DNA from: CAYOZN01 sp964408455
Lineage (GTDB): Bacteria; Planctomycetota; Phycisphaerae; UBA1845; UTPLA1
NCBI GenBank assembly: GCA_964408455.1
Contig: CAYOZN010000007.1
Location: forward strand, 144,707-208,706
DNA: 64,000 bases
Direction: 5' to 3'
The translations under genes were made by a program, and so were the position numbers. Numbering within the stretch: the stretch's first letter is position 1; each line of letters begins with the position of its first letter. This document shows positions 1 to 8,068 of this stretch, piece after piece. Below the pieces are notes generated by a model. The model ran no database searches, was not told where the DNA came from, and was given only the letters and a program-made list of their open reading frames with translations.

Positions 1-1
1 G

Positions 2-397
2 GTTTCGTTTGCCATCGCGTGGATTCTCCTCGGCTTTACCGTCGGCGCGCCCGAGGCGGCGATCGAAAAAGGACAGATCTTTTTCGCGGTGGGCTTTTCG
101 TTCCTGATGGCCACGCTGCTCTCGTCGTGGTTTTTCGAAGTGCGCACGCCCGGCTGGTCGCTTGTCGTTGTGGGGCTGGTGGCGACGCTGGCCTACAGCT
201 TCAGCGGGCCGGACGTGACGGCCGAACAGCTTCAAGCGCGGGCATATCTCAACGTGAACGGGCTGGCGCGACCGTTGCCCATTGAATACGCGGCGATGGG
301 GGCGGTTGGCGTGCTACTCGAGGCCGACATCATGGCCATATGCTGCGCCATGATCGGGATTCATCCGCCCGATCGGACCGAGAAGAAGCCGGCGTGA
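2..397 (+). CDS. C-terminal part of an unrecognised membrane protein
   Basis: The reading frame is open from the first bases of the window, so the start lies upstream and 131 residues remain. About four hydrophobic segments can be seen, including QIFFAVGFSFLMATLLSSWFF, WSLVVVGLVATLAYSF and a last one near AVGVLLEADIMAICCAMIG. The tail is short and charged and ends in EKKPA. The protein is therefore an integral inner-membrane protein, but I do not recognise its family. The next gene downstream is on the opposite strand, so this gene ends a plus-strand unit by convergence. Confidence 0.6.
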   Translation, partial: VSFAIAWILLGFTVGAPEAAIEKGQIFFAVGFSFLMATLLSSWFFEVRTPGWSLVVVGLVATLAYSFSGPDVTAEQLQARAYLNVNGLARPLPIEYAAMGAVGVLLEADIMAICCAMIGIHPPDRTEKKPA

Positions 398-399
398 AT

Positions 400-645
400 T
401 CAGATGCTTTCGCCGCAGGCGGGGCAGCGCGGCGAAGAGATGTTGGGCAGCGGATGGCCGCACTCCGGGCAGCGTGGCGGGCGGCCGCGGTTGCGACGCA
501 GCCGAACGGCCACGGTCATCACCAACAACAAGCCCACTCCACTGAGGACCCAGATCCAGTTCATGTCTGTCGAATTGGGGCGCTTTCGCACGTGCTGTGC
601 CAATGCGGCGACAGGCGCGCGGCGAACCTGAACAACAACACTCAC
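400..645 (-). CDS. Small membrane protein with C-terminal zinc ribbon
   Basis: The protein is about 81 residues. One transmembrane helix (WIWVLSGVGLLLVMTVAV) is followed by a basic stretch and a C-terminal zinc ribbon of two CxxC knuckles, CPECGH and CPACGE. The GTG start overlaps the stop codon of the upstream ybbR-like gene (GTGA), which suggests translational coupling. An internal ATG at 564 would give 54 residues beginning just before the helix and is also plausible. The function is unknown. Such small ribbon proteins are common in planctomycetes as membrane-anchored domains. It probably forms the last gene of the cdaA-cdaR unit. Confidence 0.5.
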   Translation of the reverse strand: MSVVVQVRRAPVAALAQHVRKRPNSTDMNWIWVLSGVGLLLVMTVAVRLRRNRGRPPRCPECGHPLPNISSPRCPACGESI

Positions 646-1736
646 GGAATGCCCTGTGCGCTTGCGCCGGGGTTGCTGCGCGGTTCAAGGCGGAAGCGGA
701 ACTGGATCGGCGGCGACGTGGGCGAGATGTAGCAATCAGAGAATTCCGGCGGCAACATGAATACCGCGTCGCGGATGATGTCCTTTCCGGGACCGGGAGT
801 GTCCACGTCGCCGGCGAGTACGTCGATCCAGCCGCGTATGTTCTCTGCATCGAGCTGATCGACGCGGCCCCTTGGGCCAGTCACGTCGATCTGAACGCGA
901 AAGCGCGTCTCGTCGGTGACGACTACGTAGTCGCGCTGGACCTCGTCGGGGATGGACCAGCGAATCTGCACGGGCGATTTGCTTCGCGTTTCCGTGGTTG
1001 CACTGATCTTGCCCTTGATGCGCACCTCGCGTGAAGGCAGGAACACGATCTCCATGTTGGGATCGAGCTCCGGGAGGAAATCGAGCCGAACGGCCGCGGT
1101 CACGTCGAACGTACCATCGGCCGTACGGGCGGCATTGATCGCGGGCCCGGCGTTGACGACCGCCTGCGGCGACGCGGAAAACTGCGGCAGATTCAGCACG
1201 AAGCGGGGCGCTCGTACTGCGATTTTCTGCGGTTGCTCGTCGAGGGTGATCTTGAGATCGCCGGCATCCACCCGGACCGGGATATCGGGACGGGTCTCGT
1301 ACCGATCAATGCGCACATCGACGGTTCGCGGCGTGACCGACACGACGCTGAGGCGCAGGTCCTGAAGATCGCGGATGCGGGGTATGAGATCATCCTGCGT
1401 TGAAATGGCAATCGGCTGCGTGCTGGTCTTGCGCGTGTCGCCCAGGTTGATGGTGAACGCTCGTTGACCATCGATGAGCTTCTGGAACTCGAGCAGCCGT
1501 CCGCGCCTGCCCTTAAGCTCCACCGTGAGCGGCAGTTCGTAGGGCGGCCGTGCAAAGCCGACGTAGCGATCGGGCTCGGATGTGGTTAGCCGCACGCGGA
1601 ACTGAAACTCCTCGGTCGTCGCGACGTTGCGGTCCGCCGCAAGCCAGATCAGCAGCGTGATGACAACGACGACGAACGCCGTGCGCAGGCGTTTCAGTGC
1701 CGCGAGCGGCTTGTCCTGCACAAAGTTCGACAACAC
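642..1736 (-). CDS. cdaR: YbbR/CdaR-like regulator of c-di-AMP synthase
   Basis: A 364-residue protein with a short cytoplasmic N-terminus, one membrane helix (TAFVVVVITLLIWLAADRN, about residues 20-38) and a long extracytoplasmic region of repeated beta-rich segments. The region has the length and spacing of several YbbR domains (for example PLTVELKGRRGRLLEF and PVRVDAGDLKITLDE). In known systems YbbR/CdaR proteins bind and tune the membrane diadenylate cyclase CdaA. The upstream gene on the same strand encodes exactly that cyclase, about 200 bases away, so the pairing supports the call. No catalytic residues are expected. Confidence 0.8.
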   Translation of the reverse strand: MLSNFVQDKPLAALKRLRTAFVVVVITLLIWLAADRNVATTEEFQFRVRLTTSEPDRYVGFARPPYELPLTVELKGRRGRLLEFQKLIDGQRAFTINLGDTRKTSTQPIAISTQDDLIPRIRDLQDLRLSVVSVTPRTVDVRIDRYETRPDIPVRVDAGDLKITLDEQPQKIAVRAPRFVLNLPQFSASPQAVVNAGPAINAARTADGTFDVTAAVRLDFLPELDPNMEIVFLPSREVRIKGKISATTETRSKSPVQIRWSIPDEVQRDYVVVTDETRFRVQIDVTGPRGRVDQLDAENIRGWIDVLAGDVDTPGPGKDIIRDAVFMLPPEFSDCYISPTSPPIQFRFRLEPRSNPGASAQGIP

Positions 1737-1936
1737 GTCACACCTCCGGTGGGGTTGCCGGCGTCCCCGGCGTGCCCCGCAGAATCATCCGAATAACGCC
1801 CAGGTGCCACTTTGGTGTCAGTCCTGTGGCGCCGGATGCAGGCACTGTCGCAGCCAGATTCTGCCGGGCGGCTGCCTCCAGTACGAATCCCTCTTCTTTC
1901 CTGTTCCCCTGCCTGCCCCGGCGCGCCCGGGTTCGC

Positions 1937-2761
1937 CTACTCCTCCCCCGTCCGCTCCATCGCCTCCAGTACCGGCCTTCCCAGTCCCGCTCGCAGCACC
2001 TGTCGCAGTTGTTCGCCGGAAAGTCCGCGTTGCATGATGCCGTTTTCGACGACGCTGATGGTTCCTGTCTCCTCGCTGACGACGACGACGATGGCGTCGG
2101 ATTCCTGCGAGAGCCCCATGGCGGCGCGGTGTCGGGAGCCCAGGGATGGGTTGAGCTCGTCGGAATCGGTGAGCGGAAACTGGACGGCGGCGGCGGCGAC
2201 GCGCCCGTGCGAGATGATGACGCCCATGTCGTGCAGGGCCGAGCCCGGCCAGAAGATGGTCGATATGATCTGCTTGGAGACTTCGGCGTCGAGGATGACG
2301 CCGTTCTCCTGGAGGGCCCCGAACTCGGTGGCCCGCTCGAAGGCGATAAGCGCTCCGATCTTGTTCTTGGCGAGATAGGCGACGGCCTCGACGACTTGTT
2401 CGATGACCCGGTCCATGGCCTGGGTGGATTCGACGATCCATGTGGCGGCGCCGAGCCGGATGAGCGCCCGCCGCAGTTCCGGCTGGAAGGCAACCAGTGC
2501 GACGGCGAAGATGGCGGCGATGAAGATAGGGTAGAGGACCTGTATGCGCACCAGGTCGAAGGCGTTGGCGAGCCAGTAGAGGAGCAGCGTGCTTCCAAGG
2601 AGCAGGAGGGCGAGGCCTCGCAGGAGTCGAGCCCCGCGCGTGCCGCGCAGGAACCGCATCACCGCATAGACCGCGATGCCGATCAGCGACAGTTCGATGA
2701 CGTCGGTCCACTCGGCCCGGCTCACGACGTCGTGCAGCGTATTGACGAGGGTTTCGGGCAT
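1937..2761 (-). CDS. cdaA: Membrane diadenylate cyclase (CdaA-type, DisA_N domain)
   Basis: This enzyme makes cyclic di-AMP from two ATP. In the 274-residue protein three N-terminal hydrophobic segments (about residues 20-95) precede a DisA_N domain. The domain holds the RHR motif (GSRHRAAMG, residues 210-212) and the metal-site aspartate in ALHDMGVII (D178). The usual DGA triplet here reads Asp-Met-Gly, so the Asp is kept but the next two residues differ from the family norm. The start chosen is the ATG at 2761. A codon 30 bases upstream would add ten residues unlike the family. The neighbour is the YbbR-type partner. Confidence 0.88.
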   Translation of the reverse strand: MPETLVNTLHDVVSRAEWTDVIELSLIGIAVYAVMRFLRGTRGARLLRGLALLLLGSTLLLYWLANAFDLVRIQVLYPIFIAAIFAVALVAFQPELRRALIRLGAATWIVESTQAMDRVIEQVVEAVAYLAKNKIGALIAFERATEFGALQENGVILDAEVSKQIISTIFWPGSALHDMGVIISHGRVAAAAVQFPLTDSDELNPSLGSRHRAAMGLSQESDAIVVVVSEETGTISVVENGIMQRGLSGEQLRQVLRAGLGRPVLEAMERTGEE

Positions 2762-3013
2762 GGCTGCGGTCCCGGCGCGCCGGGATTCCAACGTGCATTC
2801 AAATTCGCGGTCGCGGCGCGCCGGGGGAATTCCACCGGCTGGTACACGCGGCCGCGCGGTCCGCCTTCTGATTTGTTAAGAATATCGGCGCAGGGGCGGT
2901 GAGGCCACGTCCTAATCGTGGGGGGAGTGCCGCCTTGCAGGGATGGTCGGTGGCGATATGCTCCAATCCCTCAGGCGTGATTGAGCGAAATCGTTGAATG
3001 GAGTTGTAAAGCA

Positions 3014-3979
3014 GTGTCCAGGCCCTGCGTGTTTGTCACACGTACGTTGCCGGAGCGGGGCCTGACGGCCCTCATCCAGGCAGGGTATGAGCTGCATGTC
3101 AATCCGCTGCCGACGCCGCTGCGGCCCGAGCAGCTGGTACAGGCCCTGCGCACGCACGACGGGGTTATTGGCCAGGTATCCGACCGGTTTGACCGCGATA
3201 CGCTGCGGGCGGGGGCAGGACGATGCCGCGTGCTGGCGACGTGTGCGGTGGGCTACGACAACATCGACGTGCCGGCGGCGGCGGAATTCGGCATCGTGGT
3301 CACCAATACGCCGGGCGTGCTGACCGAGGCGACTGCGGACCTGACGTGGGCGCTGCTGCTGGCGACGGCGCGACGTGTCTGCGAGGCGGAGCGGTTCTTG
3401 CGCGCCGGAGCATGGCGCGGTTGGGGGATGATGGACTTTCTCGGCGTCGATGTTCACGGGCAGTGCCTGGGCATTGTCGGCGCGGGGGCCATCGGTACAG
3501 CCGTGGCGCGAAGGGCCAGCGGCTTTGGCATGCGGATTCTATATTGCTCACGGTCGAAGAAGGCGGCGATGGAGGAACTCGGGGCAAGGCTGTGTACATT
3601 GCACGAGCTTCTGGCAGAATCGGACTTCATCTCGTTGCACGTCTCGCTGAATCCGCAGACGCATCGTTTGATCGACGCTGCGGCATTCAAGCACATCCGG
3701 CCCGGGGCCATTCTGATTAATACCGCACGCGGCAATATCGTCGACCAGGCGGAGTTGATCGATGCGCTGCAAACCGGCCGGCTGGCCGGCGCAGGGCTGG
3801 ACGTGTTCGAGAAGGAGCCGGCCGTCCCCGCAGAACTGCTCGCCATGGACAACGTCGTCCTGCTTCCGCACATCGGCTCGGCAACGTCGAGGACGCGATC
3901 GCGCATGGCGGAAATCGCGGCCGAAAATGTGATAGCCGTCCTGAATGGCGGCAAGGCCCTGACGCCGGTGTTGCCTTGA
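3014..3979 (+). CDS. D-isomer-specific 2-hydroxyacid dehydrogenase (glyoxylate/hydroxypyruvate reductase type)
   Basis: An NAD(P)-dependent reductase of 2-keto acids, 321 residues, the usual family length. Visible marks are the Rossmann motif GIVGAGAIGTAVARR (about residues 154-168), the substrate Arg in INTARGNIVD, the Glu in GLDVFEKEP and the catalytic His in LLPHIGSAT. The sequence resembles GyaR/GhrB-type glyoxylate reductases, although exact substrate preference cannot be read. The GTG start is chosen because GGAG lies ten bases upstream (3000-3003). The stop lies close to the next gene and may be coupled to it. Confidence 0.88.
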   Translation: MSRPCVFVTRTLPERGLTALIQAGYELHVNPLPTPLRPEQLVQALRTHDGVIGQVSDRFDRDTLRAGAGRCRVLATCAVGYDNIDVPAAAEFGIVVTNTPGVLTEATADLTWALLLATARRVCEAERFLRAGAWRGWGMMDFLGVDVHGQCLGIVGAGAIGTAVARRASGFGMRILYCSRSKKAAMEELGARLCTLHELLAESDFISLHVSLNPQTHRLIDAAAFKHIRPGAILINTARGNIVDQAELIDALQTGRLAGAGLDVFEKEPAVPAELLAMDNVVLLPHIGSATSRTRSRMAEIAAENVIAVLNGGKALTPVLP

Positions 3980-3999
3980 GTCGCAACGGGCGGTGGATA

Positions 4000-4488
4000 A
4001 TGGAAGAGGCAGCTGACGGAGGCGAGCGTTTCCGCTCTGTGAGCAGCGCGCGCGCCCCTCGAGACGCCGTATGCGGCGCGCATGCGCGTCGACCTCGGCG
4101 GCCGACGCAGTGTTGCGTCGATGACGATGAGGATGACCGGCCGCCAGCGTACGTGTTCCGTATCCTCGACATAATCCGTCTGATCCCGCACGGCAAGGTT
4201 TCCACGTACGGGCGTGTGGCCGCGGCGGCCGGACTGGCGGGCAGTGCGAGACTGGTTGGCCGTGTGCTGCGCGACTCGCCGCTTGCGGAGTCCGTGCCGT
4301 GGCATCGGGTGATTGGCGCTTCCGGCCGGATCAGCGTGCGGCCCGGCGGCGGTCCGGATGAGCAGCGAAGACGCCTGCTGTCCGAAGGCGTCACGGTGTC
4401 GCGGACCGGTCGCGTCGAACTTCGGGGCATTCTGTGGATGCCCCAAGGCGGCAAAGGCGTTCGAGCGGGCCGGTCAGCCACGCAATAA
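4000..4488 (+). CDS. Alkyltransferase-like protein (ATL, O6-alkylguanine recognition)
   Basis: The C-terminal two thirds match the DNA-binding domain of O6-methylguanine-DNA methyltransferases: GKVSTYGRVAAAAGL, a helix-turn-helix region, then VPWHRVIGASGRIS. The reactive Cys of the PCHR motif is Trp here (PWHR), the hallmark of alkyltransferase-like proteins. ATLs bind alkylated guanine without repairing it and hand it to nucleotide excision repair. The N-terminal 45 or so residues are charged and low in complexity. An upstream TTG that overlaps the preceding stop is an alternative start; the ATG at 4000 is preferred. Confidence 0.82.
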   Translation: MEEAADGGERFRSVSSARAPRDAVCGAHARRPRRPTQCCVDDDEDDRPPAYVFRILDIIRLIPHGKVSTYGRVAAAAGLAGSARLVGRVLRDSPLAESVPWHRVIGASGRISVRPGGGPDEQRRRLLSEGVTVSRTGRVELRGILWMPQGGKGVRAGRSATQ

Positions 4489-4717
4489 TCCTCGCCACGT
4501 TTGCAATGGTGAATGCGGGCGGAATTGGGTTGTAACCGGCGCTGGCACCGTCGCGAGGCAGGCCTTGGATTTCGACTGAGTTGGCGCGTTTTCCGATCAA
4601 ACCTTGCCGGGACGCTGTCTGTACGTCGTTTCTCCGAATCCGTATCATAAATGGTTTGTCGCGGAATCGCCTTCGGCGCGCCGCAGGTCGGTTTTAGAAA
4701 AGGGTTTGCGACGTCAG

Positions 4718-6172
4718 ATGCTGCGTATCAAGGTCTTCCAAAACGGCGCCCCCGCGACGCAGCTTGATCTTTCCGGCGCGTTTCTGCTCGGACATGACCG
4801 CGTGCCCATCCGCGGCGATTTGTCGTTTTCGGATGGCGAGATCATCTGCGAATCCCGTGCGCGCGGGGCGGCGGCGCTGTCGCTGCTCTGGCCGGTGCCG
4901 GGCATGGGACGGCTGATGCTGGAGACGCCGCGCCTTCAGGAGCGTCGCGAGCCGTACCACCTGCACGTCGAACTGGCCCGTGGGCAGCTCATGCGCATCG
5001 CCCAAAAGCGCGAAGACTGGGGCCTCTACGACGGCGTCGCTGGCGAGCCGGTCTTCGATGACATCGATAAGGCACGCGACTTGTTGATCTCGGCGCTGAC
5101 CAGCGACGATGGCTCCAGCGCTGCCAAGATGGCGGATGAATCGTTGACGATCGGGCTGCGGGCGGCCGAGGGGCTGGCGCTATTCCAGGCCGATGCCTTC
5201 CTGAATCGGCGGATCACGGCGCACCAGCTTTCCAGGCGGCCTCTGGGCGTTCACCTTGATCCGCGGCAGGCTGCCGAACATCATGCGACGGCCCTCAGGC
5301 GCGGCTTCGATTTCGGCATCTTGCCGTTTACCTGGGCTGAACTTGAGCCTCGCGAAGGCGTGCATCGGCCCGGTGGCGGGGAGGCGTGGCTGAAGCTTGC
5401 GCGTGCCCAGAAGGTGCCGGTCTGGGGTGCCGGGCTGGTGTCATTCGAGGACGGCCACCTGCCCGACTGGCTCGTCGGCACGACTCGCGAGTACGAGAGC
5501 ATCCGCGAGGCCATGACGAGACACCTGCGCCGCGTCGTCAAGACGTACGGCGCATACGTCCAGGCGTGGGAAGTGATGCACGGCATTCACGCCCAGTCAG
5601 CATTTCGGCTCACCTTCGAGCAGATGATGGACCTCACGCGGGCGGCAGCCCTTGTCGTGAAGCAGGCGGCCCCCCGGTCGATGACGGTTCTGGGCATTAC
5701 AAGACCGTGGGGTGAATACTACGCCAGCGACCCGCGCAGCATTCCGCCGGCAATGTACGCCGAAATGGCGGTCCAGAGCGGCGTGAACTTCGATGCCTTC
5801 GGGCTCGATCTGAGCGTGGGCGCCGGCCAAGCGCCGAATATCGCCCGCGATCTGATGCAGATCTCGTCGCTGCTCGATCGCTTCGGGGGTCTGGGCAAGC
5901 CGGTTCATGTCACGGCGGCAGGTGTGCCGTCCGGCGGCGGAGAGCCCCATTGCGGACATTGGCACGCGGGCTGGACCGACGAGGTGCAGGCCGAGTGGCT
6001 GCAAGGTTGCTATCGCATCGCCCTGAGCAAACCGTTCGTGGAGAGCATTGCCTGGATGCGGCTGGCCGATCACGAGGGCCTGGAGGGCGTGCTCAATCGC
6101 GACGGCTCACCGAAGCGGGCGTGGGAAACGGTGGTCAACTTTCGGAAGAGTGTTTTGAGCGCCGGATCTTGA
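4718..6172 (+). CDS. GH10-like protein lacking both catalytic glutamates (probable pseudoenzyme)
   Basis: 484 residues. An N-terminal beta-rich domain of about 150 residues is followed by a GH10-like barrel with TWAELEPREG, the LPDWL loop and WEVMHGIHA. In GH10 xylanases the acid/base Glu sits in W-D-V-x-N-E; here the pair is His-Gly. The nucleophile region reads HVTAAGVP instead of an I-T-E-L type motif. Both catalytic Glu are therefore absent, so carbohydrate binding or a different chemistry is more likely than xylanase activity. No signal peptide is seen. The start at 4718 avoids a non-conserved 38-residue extension. Confidence 0.75.
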   Translation: MLRIKVFQNGAPATQLDLSGAFLLGHDRVPIRGDLSFSDGEIICESRARGAAALSLLWPVPGMGRLMLETPRLQERREPYHLHVELARGQLMRIAQKREDWGLYDGVAGEPVFDDIDKARDLLISALTSDDGSSAAKMADESLTIGLRAAEGLALFQADAFLNRRITAHQLSRRPLGVHLDPRQAAEHHATALRRGFDFGILPFTWAELEPREGVHRPGGGEAWLKLARAQKVPVWGAGLVSFEDGHLPDWLVGTTREYESIREAMTRHLRRVVKTYGAYVQAWEVMHGIHAQSAFRLTFEQMMDLTRAAALVVKQAAPRSMTVLGITRPWGEYYASDPRSIPPAMYAEMAVQSGVNFDAFGLDLSVGAGQAPNIARDLMQISSLLDRFGGLGKPVHVTAAGVPSGGGEPHCGHWHAGWTDEVQAEWLQGCYRIALSKPFVESIAWMRLADHEGLEGVLNRDGSPKRAWETVVNFRKSVLSAGS

Positions 6173-6220
6173 GAACAGACGACAGGACGGACCGGAAGTT
6201 CCAGCGGGCCGGGGCATTCA

Positions 6221-7876
6221 TCAATCGAGATACCCCAGATCGCCGAGGCGGCGAGCCACCTCCGCCATCTGGCGTTCCGTGAGGGCGGGCGCCGCTTCGT
6301 CCACGTCGCGATCGCGCGGCGGTTCGTACTCGACATGAATTTTCGTGCGGAATATGGATTCGAGCACGCGTCCGTCCATGTCCTTGGGCACGGGTTCACC
6401 GAGGCCGGCGAGGATGGTCGGGGCCAGGTCCGCGATGTGAGCGCGAATCGTGCGGCCCTGCACCACATTCGGCCCGGATGCGACGAAGACGCCATCCAAC
6501 CGGTGCGTGCCCTCGAGCCGGCTGTAGGGCACCCAGCGGACCGGCGCACGGCCGCGGATTTTCTTCACAACGGCGAGGCCGTCGGTTGGGGCCAGCAGCA
6601 GATCGGGCATCCAGTCGTGTTCGCGCCGATCGCACTGGTATAGTTCTTCGGTGATGAAGACGTCTGAAAAGATGCGGAGGGATCGTCCTTCGCGATCGGT
6701 GCAGGTGGCGGCGAGAAGTTTGTCCCGCACTTCGCGGCGGACGCGTTCGTAGTCGCGCGGTTCGACAATGCCGTGCGGCTGGCGTCCCTTGAGATTGATG
6801 TAAAGAAAGCCGTAGACGCCGGCATGCAGCACGCAGGCCCTGGTCTGCGACCAGTCGATGGCCAGATCGTGATCGAGGGCACTGGATTGGCCGGCCTGGG
6901 CGGCAAAGCTGGGCCGCGTGAGGCGCCGCCAGAAGCCGGATGCGCGGGTTCGGGCCTGTGCGATCGGGCTGCGCAGGCTGAGATACCCCCATTTGGAAAG
7001 CAGCAGATTGGGCTGGGCCTTGCCGTCGAGGCTGCCGTGACCGTGATCTGACATGACGATGACATCGGCGTCGTGCTCGCGGGCCAGGGCCTTGAGCCGG
7101 CCGACAACGGCGTCCAGCTTGACCCAGCACTGCTCGGTGAGCCGGGCCCTTGCGGGATCGTCGTGCTTCGTTCGTTCGTCGATGTGGCGCCAGGCCTTGT
7201 GCTGGAGATTATCCACCAGCTTGTAGAGCACCATCATCACGTCCCAGCCATACTTGTCGCCACAGAAGCGGGCGAGGTCGTAGCCGCGATCGAAGCTCTG
7301 GCAGATATATTCGAGGTTTTTGGCGAACAGATCATCGCCGCCCGCGGCGCGCCGCTCCCACTTCTTTTCGTGCGTGTAGTCGGGATAGCGCTGGAGGATT
7401 TCGGCCTGGAGATGCCGCGGGTGCGTGAAGCATTCGCCCTGCGGCGTATCGAATCCGCTGATCATGAAGCCATTGACCGGCTCGGGCGGAAAGGTCATGG
7501 GCACGTTGATGGAGCCGACGCGATAGTGCTTGTCGCTGAGGATCTGCCAGATGGTCTTGGCCTTGAGGCTGATCTTGCGGTTGTCGTTGAAGGACAGGAC
7601 GTTGGTGTGCGGGTCGTAGCGGAGAAAGTCGATAATACCGTGCTTGCCCGGTCCCTTGCCGGTCATGAACGTCGTCCACGCCGCCGGGGTAATAGGAGGC
7701 CGCGTGCTCTCGAGCGGCCCGGAAACGCCGTGGTCGACCATCTCCTTCAACTCGGGCAAGAGGCCGCGCTCCATGAGCGGGCCGAGCACGTCAAAGGTGG
7801 CGCCATCCAGACCGATGAGCAGAACGCGGTTCAGGGCTCGATGGTTGTCTCGAATGGTCGTGTTGCGCGTGATCAT
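6221..7876 (-). CDS. Alkaline-phosphatase-superfamily phosphodiesterase / nucleotide-pyrophosphatase-like protein
   Basis: A 551-residue protein. The N-terminal metal site is seen in LLIGLDGATFDVL. The nucleophile segment PAAWTTFMTGKGPGKHG carries the Thr typical of the type I phosphodiesterase branch. Further metal ligands appear in VIVMSDHGHG and in a C-terminal His region (GTHRLDGVFVASG). Substrates of this branch range from nucleotides to lipid head groups, and none can be assigned here. No signal peptide or membrane helix is evident. The ATG at 7876 is taken as start; a TTG 51 bases upstream gives a less family-like N-terminus. It lies beside a GT-C glycosyltransferase transcribed the same way. 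Confidence 0.75.
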   Translation of the reverse strand: MITRNTTIRDNHRALNRVLLIGLDGATFDVLGPLMERGLLPELKEMVDHGVSGPLESTRPPITPAAWTTFMTGKGPGKHGIIDFLRYDPHTNVLSFNDNRKISLKAKTIWQILSDKHYRVGSINVPMTFPPEPVNGFMISGFDTPQGECFTHPRHLQAEILQRYPDYTHEKKWERRAAGGDDLFAKNLEYICQSFDRGYDLARFCGDKYGWDVMMVLYKLVDNLQHKAWRHIDERTKHDDPARARLTEQCWVKLDAVVGRLKALAREHDADVIVMSDHGHGSLDGKAQPNLLLSKWGYLSLRSPIAQARTRASGFWRRLTRPSFAAQAGQSSALDHDLAIDWSQTRACVLHAGVYGFLYINLKGRQPHGIVEPRDYERVRREVRDKLLAATCTDREGRSLRIFSDVFITEELYQCDRREHDWMPDLLLAPTDGLAVVKKIRGRAPVRWVPYSRLEGTHRLDGVFVASGPNVVQGRTIRAHIADLAPTILAGLGEPVPKDMDGRVLESIFRTKIHVEYEPPRDRDVDEAAPALTERQMAEVARRLGDLGYLD

Positions 7877-8068
7877 GCGGTGGCTATCGGCGAAGGAGGG
7901 GCAACAGCAGGCTGGCCTCCCGAGCAATTCGGACCGATTTTACGGTACCCAACCAACGCCAGCGCCGCACCTGCGGACATGTCGTGTCGCCTTTTCGCTG
8001 GCGCGGCAGCTGCGCGGGCGACGAGAATCGTAGACCCGGGCCCGATATTAGGCAATGCTAATACTTTA

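Noticed and set aside
4718..6172. Call as an active endo-xylanase
   Set aside because: Both catalytic Glu positions are substituted.
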